Notes under the pieces: generated by a model
Seen by the model: only the letters and a program-made list of their open reading frames with translations
What the model was told of the DNA's origin: nothing
Database searches by the model: none
Translations under genes and position numbers: made by a program
Source of the DNA: Isoetes taiwanensis
Taxonomy: Eukaryota; Streptophyta; Lycopodiopsida; Isoetales; Isoetaceae
Assembly: GCA_021234155.1 (NCBI GenBank)
Contig: JAJEKV010000083.1
Location: forward strand, 3,686,573-3,750,572
Direction: 5' to 3'
DNA: 64,000 nucleotides
In this document: in pieces, positions 12,658 through 21,054 of the stretch
Numbering within the stretch: the first letter of the stretch is position 1
How the letters are laid out: each line of letters begins with the position of its first letter

Positions 12658-13235
12658 TAATGATTGTGGGTATAAATATATCTCAAACCAATTTTGACCA
12701 TCAAATTTGGCCTTCGCCTAGCCATGTGGTCTCGTCACGGTCTCCGAACGTGATTCCATCAACTGCAAGATGAATCACGAAAACTTCAAGCAAAGGCTTG
12801 AAATGAAAGAGATACCCATGGAAGATCGGATGACCACGATTCGCTCTAAATCCTCGTCATTATCCCGATCCCTTCGACGTTATCATCCATCGATATGGAA
12901 TAGAGAGCATCAAATGTACATGATAGAAGATCACCGGGTGCTCGGTGAAAATGACTCGAAAGAGTCCCCCTAAATGAACGCTTGTCATCTTGTTGTAATC
13001 GGACCGTAATCATCTATGAGATAAAGTATTAGTACAACTTGTCTTCTATATGTGCAACTTGTCCAACATGTCCCCGTGAAATTGGGCCCGCCCACTTTGC
13101 CCTTGAATGCTCATATCGAATGATGCGCTGTGAAATTGGTAGCCTAATTTCATTTGGTCGCATCTGGTGTACCTTATACACGTTACTTGTTAGCTTAGTA
13201 TGTACGCCAATAATTGACATCAATAATTTCTCACG

Positions 13236-13523
13236 CCTATAAAAGCAAGCGGCTCCACCGCATTCATCTCTCATGGCTTCCTTTTGCCGGATCGTCCGGG
13301 AGAACATCCATGATCCTTCAAGTGCTACTTGAGTTACAACGATATTTGCCCGGTGCTATATGATACGGTCTTAGTCTTGATCCATGGCTCCGGTCCAAAG
13401 CGGATGGACTGCGGTAATTGCGGGAAGCTCACTTTCGTGTTGTGGTCCACTTGTATTGGCTTCCCCGATCGCCAGATCTTTGAGCTGAATGGCATCGCCT
13501 TGGCAGGCGTTGACGACGAGTGA
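13236..13523 (+). CDS. Small cargo gene with TATA box, unknown
   Basis: CTATAAAAGC at about 13236 sits roughly 35 bp before an ATG at 13273 (MASFCRIVRENIHD...). That frame ends after about 19 codons. A second plus-strand frame at 13329-13523 continues with coding character: VLYDTVLVLIHGSG, a CGNCGK pair of cysteines that could bind metal, and FPDRQIFELNGIALAGVDDE at the end. An intron or frameshift must lie between if this is one gene. Palindrome copies sit on both sides. No family is recognised. Confidence 0.35.
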
Positions 13524-14308
13524 CTCTTTGTACACTCGGATATGTTAATGTACCTGACAAGGATATAATAATGTTGTAAGGATGTAATAAGCATAGTCAA
13601 TATTATATAATGTAACGTGCACTGAGTAATTCACGAGGGTCTCTTTTGATCTCCACTTGTTTTCGCAGCTCCACTTCACTTCATGTTTGATGGCGCTTAC
13701 TCGCGCGCGAGAATTGGGCGCCCGCCCAATTTCTATCTGGAGGATAGCGAAAGTCAAATAAATTTAATAAAAGGCTATAGTTTGTAGGGTTAACCAAATT
13801 CGGCCCCAATTTGGTTAGCAAAAAAAACTAGAGAAATTTAAGACAAGGAAATGAGTGCAACGTTATCATTTTACGAAAAAGAAGTATGAACAATTGTTAT
13901 TAACATATTTCACGTATTTTCAAATCATAAGTCGCTCATTAGATGCGAGGCACATCTTCCGAATGATCCCTTACCGGGTTCTCGTTCTTTGGCTGAGGTT
14001 GTTGTCTTTGCCTCTTTGATCAATTCCATTCTTTGCATAAAATCTTGGGCCCCAGTTCCTCTCATTCTCATCATGTGCACCTTGATTGTCTTACGTATTC
14101 GCCACCTCTTCCTCTACATCTTGATCGCTCATCGTGTTGGGGACCACATCCTCTCCATCCCGATTGTCCCCTTCACATGTTTCCATGACAACGACAGTCG
14201 GGCTCCCTAGCAACCTCTTCCCTCGAACTTTGAGGTCGCCTCAATCATGTCCCGAGTATTCACCCGGTCCCCTCCCTCGCCAAAGGCGTTGATGTTGTTT
14301 TTCTTCTC

Positions 14309-15025
14309 CTAAATAGTTCCAAATCCACGAGAGCCTAGGGCGGGCCCTTTTGAGTCAGACTTGAATCGCACTCTTGTCCCGTCTCCGAGGCCCGATTGCA
14401 CTTCGTTTATGGTTGTAGGCGAGAACGGACAAAGGTGTCTCGAGGCGGAAAGTCGAGGTGAGGAGCATTTTTTGGAAGTAGAGGCCTTCTTCTTTCCCTC
14501 TTTTATCTTACGTAGTGCCCGAGCTCTTGATTTTTTCTCGTCTAACATGACATCGAGTTGCTCGAATATCCGTACAAGCTTAATTTCCAGCTTCTCGTCG
14601 TCTCAAAGACAATGTTTTATAGCCCTCGCACACCGCCGCCGGGCTAAAAGCACCACCGAAGAAGTCGAGAACAAAGTGCAACCTTCCGGCATCAACTGCG
14701 ATACTAGATAGGTGCACGCCCTACTTTCCAAAACTGATTACGCACCAAGATTCCTCCCCACTGGCCGCACCCTTGTCGCACAAAGGTCGATACAGCCAAT
14801 AAGTCGCACGGAAAAACAAATGTTAGAAACATTGATAGTCAACAAGCAAATTGGTAGAGCCCAATTTAAAATGCATACCTGTTTGCACACCTCGTGTCGT
14901 GCAAATTCTTTTCGATGTCCCGTTTTTCGTGAATGCTTGGGAAACTTAGCATATTGCTTTGGATGGTCGGAATTGGCGAAGCAAATATTTATTTCCTCAG
15001 ACCGGGACGAGCGTCTCGGCAACAT
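14309..15025 (-). CDS. Cargo ORF block, minus strand, unknown
   Basis: Minus-strand frame 14738-15025 begins EEINICFANSDHPKQY and contains KHSRKTGHRKEFARHEVCKQ. Immediately after that, near 14,879, comes a GTATGC donor-like site and then an AAATTGGGC palindrome (14847-14869). Frame 14309-14548 is strongly basic, with EGKKKAST, and could be a nuclear or nucleic-acid-binding tail. Farther down, near 14,200-13,925, the same strand has an acidic stretch. I read this as exons of one unknown gene, but splice sites are only guesses. Confidence 0.35.
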
Positions 15026-15180
15026 ACATTAGCAGGACAAGACATTGCAACTCGAACTCTAGAGGTAGTCGCAGCTACGCCTGGGGTCCCGGTAGGAACC
15101 AACCCAAACACGGCCGCCACCGCCTATTGTCTTCATGGCGGATAGGCACTCATTGAGGCGATGCGGGGTAATAAATATAG

Positions 15181-15774
15181 CTACCCAAGAAAAGCTGGCT
15201 GGTCCGTCATCGTGCTTAGGCGGTCAAGGAATTTTTCATAATCTTCCTTTGGCCATTTCTTCGTATATCTGAAGTCGCATCCAATGAAGCGGGCCGAAGT
15301 GTTTACCACGTCCACGCACAAACCTCCCGGACTAACGTGGAAACACTTGAAAGGTTTGCCACCCTCCTCAACTGGCCCTAGAAGATATTCGTCTACTTTG
15401 CTGTAGAGGGACTCCGGAAAGCTTTCCTTCTCCATCTCTTTAAGCGTCTTTACATCCATCCAGATGCTACTTGCGAACATAAGCATCGATTCTCCGCGGA
15501 ATATGGGGTGAGCTTGCCTCAAGGCGCCCATGTCTTGAAAAGGAAGTTTCTTCACCTCCTTCATGTATCTGACAAGGGCCCGCTCCATTGTTCCAATCTT
15601 CTTCAGCTCACCGGCTCTGACTTTCATAGTGCGTCTCCCAGTATAATCCTTGCTTCCCTTCAGGAATGTGGTGCCATCCTTGATCTCCTTCAGCAGCCTT
15701 TGCAGATCTAGAGGATGCATGGACTTTAATGGGCGACAGGAATTATTGGTGAAAAGTCTAAGCCTATCCTTCAT
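15181..15774 (-). CDS. Cargo ORF, 197 codons, unknown protein
   Basis: This is the longest open frame of the cargo. It is a charged, soluble-looking protein with no signal peptide or membrane segment: RLLKEIKDGTTFLKGSKDYT, an MKVRAGELKKIGTMERALVR helix-like stretch, then PFKCFHVSPGGLCVDVVNTS and FDRYTKKWPKEDY-like text near the C terminus, ending DQPAFLG. It overlaps the end of the upstream frame 15771-16031 by four bases, so the two may form one gene. Codon use and composition look coding rather than random. I do not recognise the family. Possible roles are accessory transposition factor or captured gene; neither is shown. Confidence 0.5.
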   Translation of the reverse strand: MKDRLRLFTNNSCRPLKSMHPLDLQRLLKEIKDGTTFLKGSKDYTGRRTMKVRAGELKKIGTMERALVRYMKEVKKLPFQDMGALRQAHPIFRGESMLMFASSIWMDVKTLKEMEKESFPESLYSKVDEYLLGPVEEGGKPFKCFHVSPGGLCVDVVNTSARFIGCDFRYTKKWPKEDYEKFLDRLSTMTDQPAFLG

Positions 15775-16031
15775 CTCAATTTTTCTCCCTTCTCGCCCTT
15801 CAACCGGTCTTCATTAGAATAACCGGGCAACCGGTGCACATATTCCAATTTTTCGTCGTCAAGATATACAAAGTAGTCGTTTGTCAAAAACTCGATAGTT
15901 GACTTCTTAATCGCTTTTCGCGGCTTCTGACTTTCCAATCTCGCATGACAAAGAAGGCACCGGATAAAGGCGATACACATCATCTTAATTTGCTTGCAGA
16001 TGACGCAATTTGGCGCCCAATTTCGGATCAT
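15771..16031 (-). CDS. Cargo ORF, unknown
   Basis: Minus-strand frame with CVICKQIKMMCIAFIRCLLC (five cysteines in 20 residues) and then FLTNDYFVYLDDEKLEYVHR. The first part begins inside a run of five palindromes (15,995-16,180), so the true exon may start lower, after an intron. The last part continues into the next frame at 15774 and probably belongs to the same gene. Confidence 0.35.
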   Translation of the reverse strand: MIRNWAPNCVICKQIKMMCIAFIRCLLCHARLESQKPRKAIKKSTIEFLTNDYFVYLDDEKLEYVHRLPGYSNEDRLKGEKGEKLR

Positions 16032-16153
16032 CCGACACTCGTGAATTAGGGAGCTTCAATTTCCCCTTATGAACGTTTCCGAAATTGGGCGAAGCCCTAT
16101 TTGCGGCCGTTCTCCGGAAATTGGGCCTCAATTTGAAAAGAGTGCCATCAGGT

Positions 16154-16909
16154 TTAAATTGGGCTGGCCAATTTCAACTTGTGGATAGCGTGAACTAGTA
16201 ATGGTGGTAGTGCACTTACGTAATCACGCCTCCACCGACGGAGTGCCCGCGTTGCCCTTCTTAGGCTTCCCGTAGAATGCCCAATTGCGTCATTCTTTGA
16301 ATTTCTTCGAAAAATACTTCCCTCGTGTATAGTCTTCTTTGTTATGTCATTATTCTCCTGGCTTACACGAACGTACTCGATTGCTGTGAGATTTCCTGCC
16401 AGGACTCGGCATTTCCTTTTGGCATAGAAAAAGAATATCAGTTCTGCCAAGTGCTTCCTTTCAGAGGCCATGCCAAAGCTTGTGTGACAGCGGTTGAGCA
16501 ACCGCGGGTCGTATGGTTGCCATTAACAATCCAAAGATTCTCGCATTTTGCGCATCCTCCCGACTTCTTCCACTTGATTGCTCGCCCTCATGCGTGGATC
16601 GATCGACGCAAGACGACGATACGGGGAGGGTGCATCGATGGCTGATAAACGATTAAGTAGAGTGTCCAAGTGCTTCGGACTTATGACCCTACAAGTCATA
16701 TTTGCCGGGGCTTTATGCATCTTGAACACATCGACTTCAATCTCGAAGCCCACCCCCAGAGGGTAGATTCTCTCCCTGTGCTTGATGCTTGCTATGGCGC
16801 TTTGTGACAACTCATGTGCCGCTCTCCGAGTGGCGCCGCCACCCGATGGAGTGAACTTCACGATCTGCCAGGCTACTCTCCTCCGTTCTTCGGATGAAGA
16901 AGAAGACAA
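16154..16909 (-). CDS. Cargo ORF block, unknown
   Basis: Two consecutive minus-strand frames, 16523-16909 and 16154-16501, lie in the same reading phase and are separated by a stop codon near 16,523. They show a serine/glutamate start (SSSSSEERRR), a strand-like YPLGVGFEIEVDVFKMHKAP, and LLNRLSAIDAPSPYRRLASI, then AELIFFFYAKRKCRVLAGN and an Arg-rich ALRRWRRDY. Directly after RRWRRDY, at about 16,218, comes GTAAGT, a good donor, and 45 bp on a palindrome. So the exon probably ends there and the rest of the frame is intron. No family is recognised. Confidence 0.4.
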
Positions 16910-16954
16910 GGACTCCCTCTCCGATGTTTTTGGGCTCTGGATAACATCGCCCGC

Positions 16955-17155
16955 TTATGCCCTCTTCGACGGACCACCTAAATCTTTTCCCATGCGCTTA
17001 GGGGGTTCCTCTTCGGGCGGGCCGGTCCTCTTCACAGACTCGCATCGGGCGACCTTGATGTTCTCTTCATTCCACCGGAATATAAGTTTAGTGGCGCCTT
17101 TACGGTGAATAGCCTTAGCGGTGTCCTCGCCTTCTTGATCACAGACGGGCTCCAT
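16955..17155 (-). CDS. Cargo ORF, possible gene start, unknown
   Basis: Minus-strand frame starting MEPVCDQEGEDTAKAIHRKG and running through KLIFRWNEENIKVARCESVK to a Pro/Glu-rich segment. It precedes the block 16154-16909 and could be the first exon of the same gene. It is hydrophilic with no signal peptide. No family is recognised. Confidence 0.35.
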   Translation of the reverse strand: MEPVCDQEGEDTAKAIHRKGATKLIFRWNEENIKVARCESVKRTGPPEEEPPKRMGKDLGGPSKRA

Positions 17156-17930
17156 TTATTGCCCCCCCTCGCTTGTGCCTGTCTCACCTTTCTTGTATCT
17201 AGACTTAAGCCACTTAGTATCGCATTACTTTAGGGTTGGTTTTGCCCCGATACTCGCGGAACGCTTGCTTTTCGACACGCTTACGTTTGTGCTCTAATAT
17301 CCACCGCCCGACAAAAAGTAGTAGCCATCCAAAATATCAGTTCTTGATTTGATGCCCGAAAAGGCTAAACTTTCATATGAGTCCAGTATCCTTTCCTTTA
17401 CGAAAGCAAGAATGTGGGCTTTCCTTTATACTTTCATGCTCATCATACATGGCTCGTACCAGATAGTGGAACTTTATAACGGACAAAAGTCCGATCTACG
17501 GTTTGTCTTCAACGCCGATGAGGAAGTCATCATTGTTCTCAGCGAGACCTCCATGTCGATGACGATACCCGCCAATTCATTTTTCCCGCCCTATCTTGCC
17601 AAAGAAAAGCGAGAAGATCCTTGAGGTGGTTTGTCCGGGACCCAGGATGAATATTCCCTATCTCTATGCACCGGACCCATTCCTCAAAGAATCAAAAATT
17701 TCATGGGGCACAACACGGATGCCAGCAAACAGTTCTTTCTCTTCTTCCGTTCTTGCATTCTCTATTGCAATAGCCTCTGCAAATTTGGGTCCTGCATCGA
17801 ACCCGAAAGCAAACCGCTTTGTTCAAGGCCATATTAATTCCCGCAGAACGGAAAGTAGTGTTAGTACTTGGGAGACTTGGGGCTGAAGAGGTCATTGTTC
17901 GATGGAGGCAAATTGGGCTCACTAATTTGC

Positions 17931-18170
17931 CCTGATCCCCATCAAGACACCAAATTGGGCCCGCCAATTTGCTCCTACCAACTCATGGTGAGCCTTGAGT
18001 CCGAGGGGCGATTGTATCCCGGGAGGCCAAATTGGGCAAATACCAATTTGCCGTGATCCCCACGCGACACCAAATTGGGCGCCCCAATTTGCTCGGCCAA
18101 CTCATGGTGAGCCTTGAGTCCGAGGAGACGATTGTATGTCATTGGTGGGCCAAATTGGGCCTTTTCAATT
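17931..18170. repeat. Tandem repeat, two units of about 120 bp
   Basis: The string TGATCCCC, then ACACCAAATTGGGC, then CAACTCATGGTGAGCCTTGA occurs at 17933 and again about 120 bp later. Each unit holds two of the palindromes, and a partial third unit follows. Local duplication has helped multiply the palindromes. Confidence 0.85.
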
Positions 18171-18237
18171 TGCCGCATCCCCACGATATAATTGATGGGC
18201 CCGCCCATTATTTTGATCAAAGTGGGCTGACGCCAAA

Positions 18238-18354
18238 TTGCCTATTCGGAGAGCACGACTTTTGGATGGTAGACTTGGGTAGAGTAAATTGGCCGCCCAA
18301 TTTGAACTCGCCCAAGTCTACCATCCAAGGTAGTCGTGTTCTCCGATAGGCAAC
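18238..18354. repeat. Long inverted repeat, stem of about 55 bp
   Basis: The left arm from TTGCCTATTCGGAGAGCACG and the right arm ending at CGATAGGCAA are reverse complements with a few mismatches and small indels. Both carry TTGGATGGTAGACTTGGG. The centre (18286-18303) is a copy of the palindrome, AAATTGGCCGCCCAATTT, so the long hairpin looks like an extended member of the family. Confidence 0.88.
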
Positions 18355-19788
18355 CGGGCGCCCGCCACTTTGGTGCTCCGGGATAGGCAAACCGGGCGGC
18401 CCATACATTGGTGTGAGGGATAAGTAAAATGGGCGCCCGCCCACGCTGGTGTTAGGGAAAAGTTTAATGTTTTGCAAAATGAAACACTCTAAGGGAAGCA
18501 ATTGGGTGCCCTATTCAGCCTGCATACGTATGCATCCGTGGGGACCAAAGAGGCATCTAGAAGATGTTCATATGTCCGAGATGTTATAGCGGATACTTAA
18601 TCGCAAGCGCCAAGTTTATATTTAGAAAGTAGTCCACCTTACCTTTGCCACCGGTGGTGGGGCGAGATGCCATCAATCGCTAGGAATTCCTTGGTGTATG
18701 CAGGTACCCAGCGATAGGTCAATGCAGAGGAAGGCGCCAAATGGGATGGCGACAAGCCGAGAGACACAAGGCGCCAAAGACCTCGATCCGCCGGCCGGCT
18801 GGTTCGAGTATAGTCTTGGAGAACGACTTTCGTGGCTAAGAAATATGAAGGCGACAAGTTTTAGCGAACAAAGCAGCCAAAGAAGCCGTAATTTTCTAAA
18901 TCTGCGGTCGAGGAGAATGAGGGGCTTTTAAAGGGTTATGGACCTCTTGGGGGCTAAGACAAGTGTCGTGCATGTAAGCGCTTGACCCTTTGAAATAAAA
19001 TGGACCGTTGATGGCTTCGAGCGCGAGGAATTAATTGTGGACCTTAATAATGAGTCTTGGCGGATTTTTTGAATTTCAAATCATCATTTAAAGCCCGCCC
19101 AAAATTAATTCGAGTCATGCACGTGTCGCGACGTGCTTTAGGCGGAACTTCGTGTTTCAAAGTTCGGAGACGGACACATTATTTCAAATTAGGTGGGACA
19201 TTTAACTTTAAAAATTGGGGAAATTACATTCAAATTTTGGGGGAATTCATGTTTAAATGTAAATGCGCTTCAAACCTCATTGTTTTTCCCGGGCAAAGGC
19301 CTTGTTTGGCTACTATCTTTTCTACAAGACGCAAAACATCTTCAAATTCATATTCATGGCCACGAGATCTCCAAAGGTTTGTCTTTGCTCCACAGCTTAA
19401 ATTAAGCCATACCTCGATGTGTAATTGCCGCGAAATGTGATGTGACCCGATTTTATCAATCACGCCTTTCCATTCACGGGCTGTTCATTCGCACCTCTTC
19501 AAGCACGCCTGTTCATTCACACCTTTCCATTCACGCCTTTTCATGGCTTGACCCTTGATTTACTCCTCCTCATTCACCTCGTTCTTGTCACATTTACATA
19601 AACTCTAAATTTCGATGCGGTCGCCCTTTTTTCCTAAAATTGTCATGCGATTTTGTGTGCCTCGCTATTTTCTCCATTAACCCTTGTTTGTAGTCGCCCT
19701 TCCAATGCTCGATTGTATTTGTTTTGGGAGCTCAATGATAAATTCCGCTTAGTGTCCGCCTCCTTAGTTCTCTTAGTGTGTATGTGTA

Positions 19789-20334
19789 GGTGACCGGTGT
19801 AGGTGAAACCGCCTTGGATGGGCAAAACCAGATCTCGAAGGTGTTTTATCTTGGTGACAACTAAATTGGCGCGCCGAGTCTCTGCCTACTTCACGGGTCT
19901 TTAACCACCACGAACAAATTGGGGGCCTAATTTGTGTCGCTGGATATGTCCCGCTTCGATCGACAACCTTCTTTTTGTACCCATTGTGAGACCGATTTGC
20001 ATCAATAATACCCTTATATAAGCTACGATTCGGTTCAAATTGGGCGGCCTATTTACAACAATGGGACAAATTGGGCGGTTAGCCCATATTGTCCCTTTTC
20101 TCAGATGACCGGATAGGTGAAATGTCCGTTGGGCCAGGTATCTCGAATGTGTTTTCTCTTGGTGATGTAAATAAATTGGGCGGACGCCGAAAGTGTGTGC
20201 CTACTTTACAGCTCCTCTACCACCACGAACAAATTGGGCGCCAATTTGTGTCTTGGATATGGCCTCTTCAGAGTGAGAACCTTCTTTTCTACCCATTGTG
20301 AGACTCATCGATCCAATACTAACCTTATACAAGG
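19789..20334. repeat. Direct duplication of about 235 bp
   Basis: The segment 19789-20024 is repeated at 20104-20334 with perhaps 20-25 percent divergence. Shared words include GACCGG, GTGTTTT-TCTTGGTGA, ACCACCACGAACAAATTGGG, ACCTTCTTTT and TACCCATTGTGAGAC. Both copies carry palindromes. It is in the transposon, between cargo and transposase. Confidence 0.85.
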
Positions 20335-20517
20335 GGAATCTAAACATCTCATACGTAAAAAGGGCACCCGCCTTTTATTGTCCTTGTAACCATTGAATGG
20401 GAGTCCCCTGTGTCATTTGCATTGCTTTCGCCTTCCTTACTCGATTTTAACACTACTGAAATCCTTTGTGCGGGTTGTGTATCTCTTCCTTAATGAACAT
20501 CTAGTAGCAAAGGAGTT

Positions 20518-20928
20518 GTGGGGCAAATGACACAATGCCACTTCAAGGAGATATCGAAAGGACTACTTGGCGTAGGTGTGGAGGAAGTGTTCAAGGCCAC
20601 CATACCCTTCCCCGCCAACTCGGATGCAACCACAATAGCGAAGCCGAGGGGGCTCATTCGCTCTGTGGAGAAGCATGAAGATGCTCGTGAGTCGCCTAAT
20701 GACGCCCCCAAAAAAGATGGACAGCGGTGGGGAAGGAGACACAACCGCGTGATAAGATATACCCTTCTTGAAAAGGATTGTGAGATATGGCACTCATGCG
20801 ACTCCATTATTGCCTTAAAGGGATTCATATCTTTCACCGCCCCCATGATGCAGGTTTGTGACCAGTTTCCGGGTTTCAAGTTTGTGGGAGTATCTCAGAA
20901 TCGAAGGTTTCCTCCCCTTCTCAAGTGA
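20518..20928 (+). CDS. ORF before the transposase, unknown
   Basis: A 136-codon plus-strand frame with IKHE-like charged text, KKDGQRWGRRHNRVIRYTLL and EIWHSCDSIIALKGFISF, ending shortly after a possible GTTTGT donor at PMMQ. It lies 100-300 bp before the first recognisable transposase text. It may be the 5' exon of that gene or a separate accessory gene. A similarly long frame on the other strand (20490-20879) makes the call uncertain. Confidence 0.3.
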   Translation: MGQMTQCHFKEISKGLLGVGVEEVFKATIPFPANSDATTIAKPRGLIRSVEKHEDARESPNDAPKKDGQRWGRRHNRVIRYTLLEKDCEIWHSCDSIIALKGFISFTAPMMQVCDQFPGFKFVGVSQNRRFPPLLK

Positions 20929-21054
20929 ACATCCGTTGCCGTGGTTGCTTGCAGTGCCGGGGATGCTCGTGAGATGGAGCAATGACCTCGCCCTCGTGTT
21001 GACGAGTAAAGGTCTCGAGATATTGACCGCAGACCGCAACAGAAGCGTGATATT

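Larger units (their letters stand above)
11990..20248. repeat. Dispersed imperfect palindromes, AAATTGGGC...GCCCAATTT
   Basis: I count more than 25 copies, among them those near 11993, 12022, 12140, 13079, 13132, 13709-13733, 13795, 14847-14869, 16006, 16083, 16112, 16156-16176, 17911, 17951-17971, 18029, 18071-18091, 18150, 18286-18303, 19863, 19913, 20035, 20063-20095 and 20230-20248. Typical form is a 9-10 bp arm, a loop of 1-8 bases and the inverted arm, e.g. CAAATTGGGCGCCCCAATTT at 18071. One copy (20063-20095) has a 14-bp stem beginning GGGACAA. They lie between and inside the cargo gene blocks, several just after GTAAGT-like donors on the minus strand. None is seen outside the transposon or in its transposase part. 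Confidence 0.85.

Noticed and set aside
17881-18480. CRISPR-like array of regularly placed repeats
   Set aside because: Units are palindromes with irregular spacing and no uniform spacers, in a plant transposon; no cas-like gene.
20490-20879. 129-codon minus-strand ORF
   Set aside because: Opposite strand to the transposase and to a similar plus-strand frame that flows towards it; no motif.
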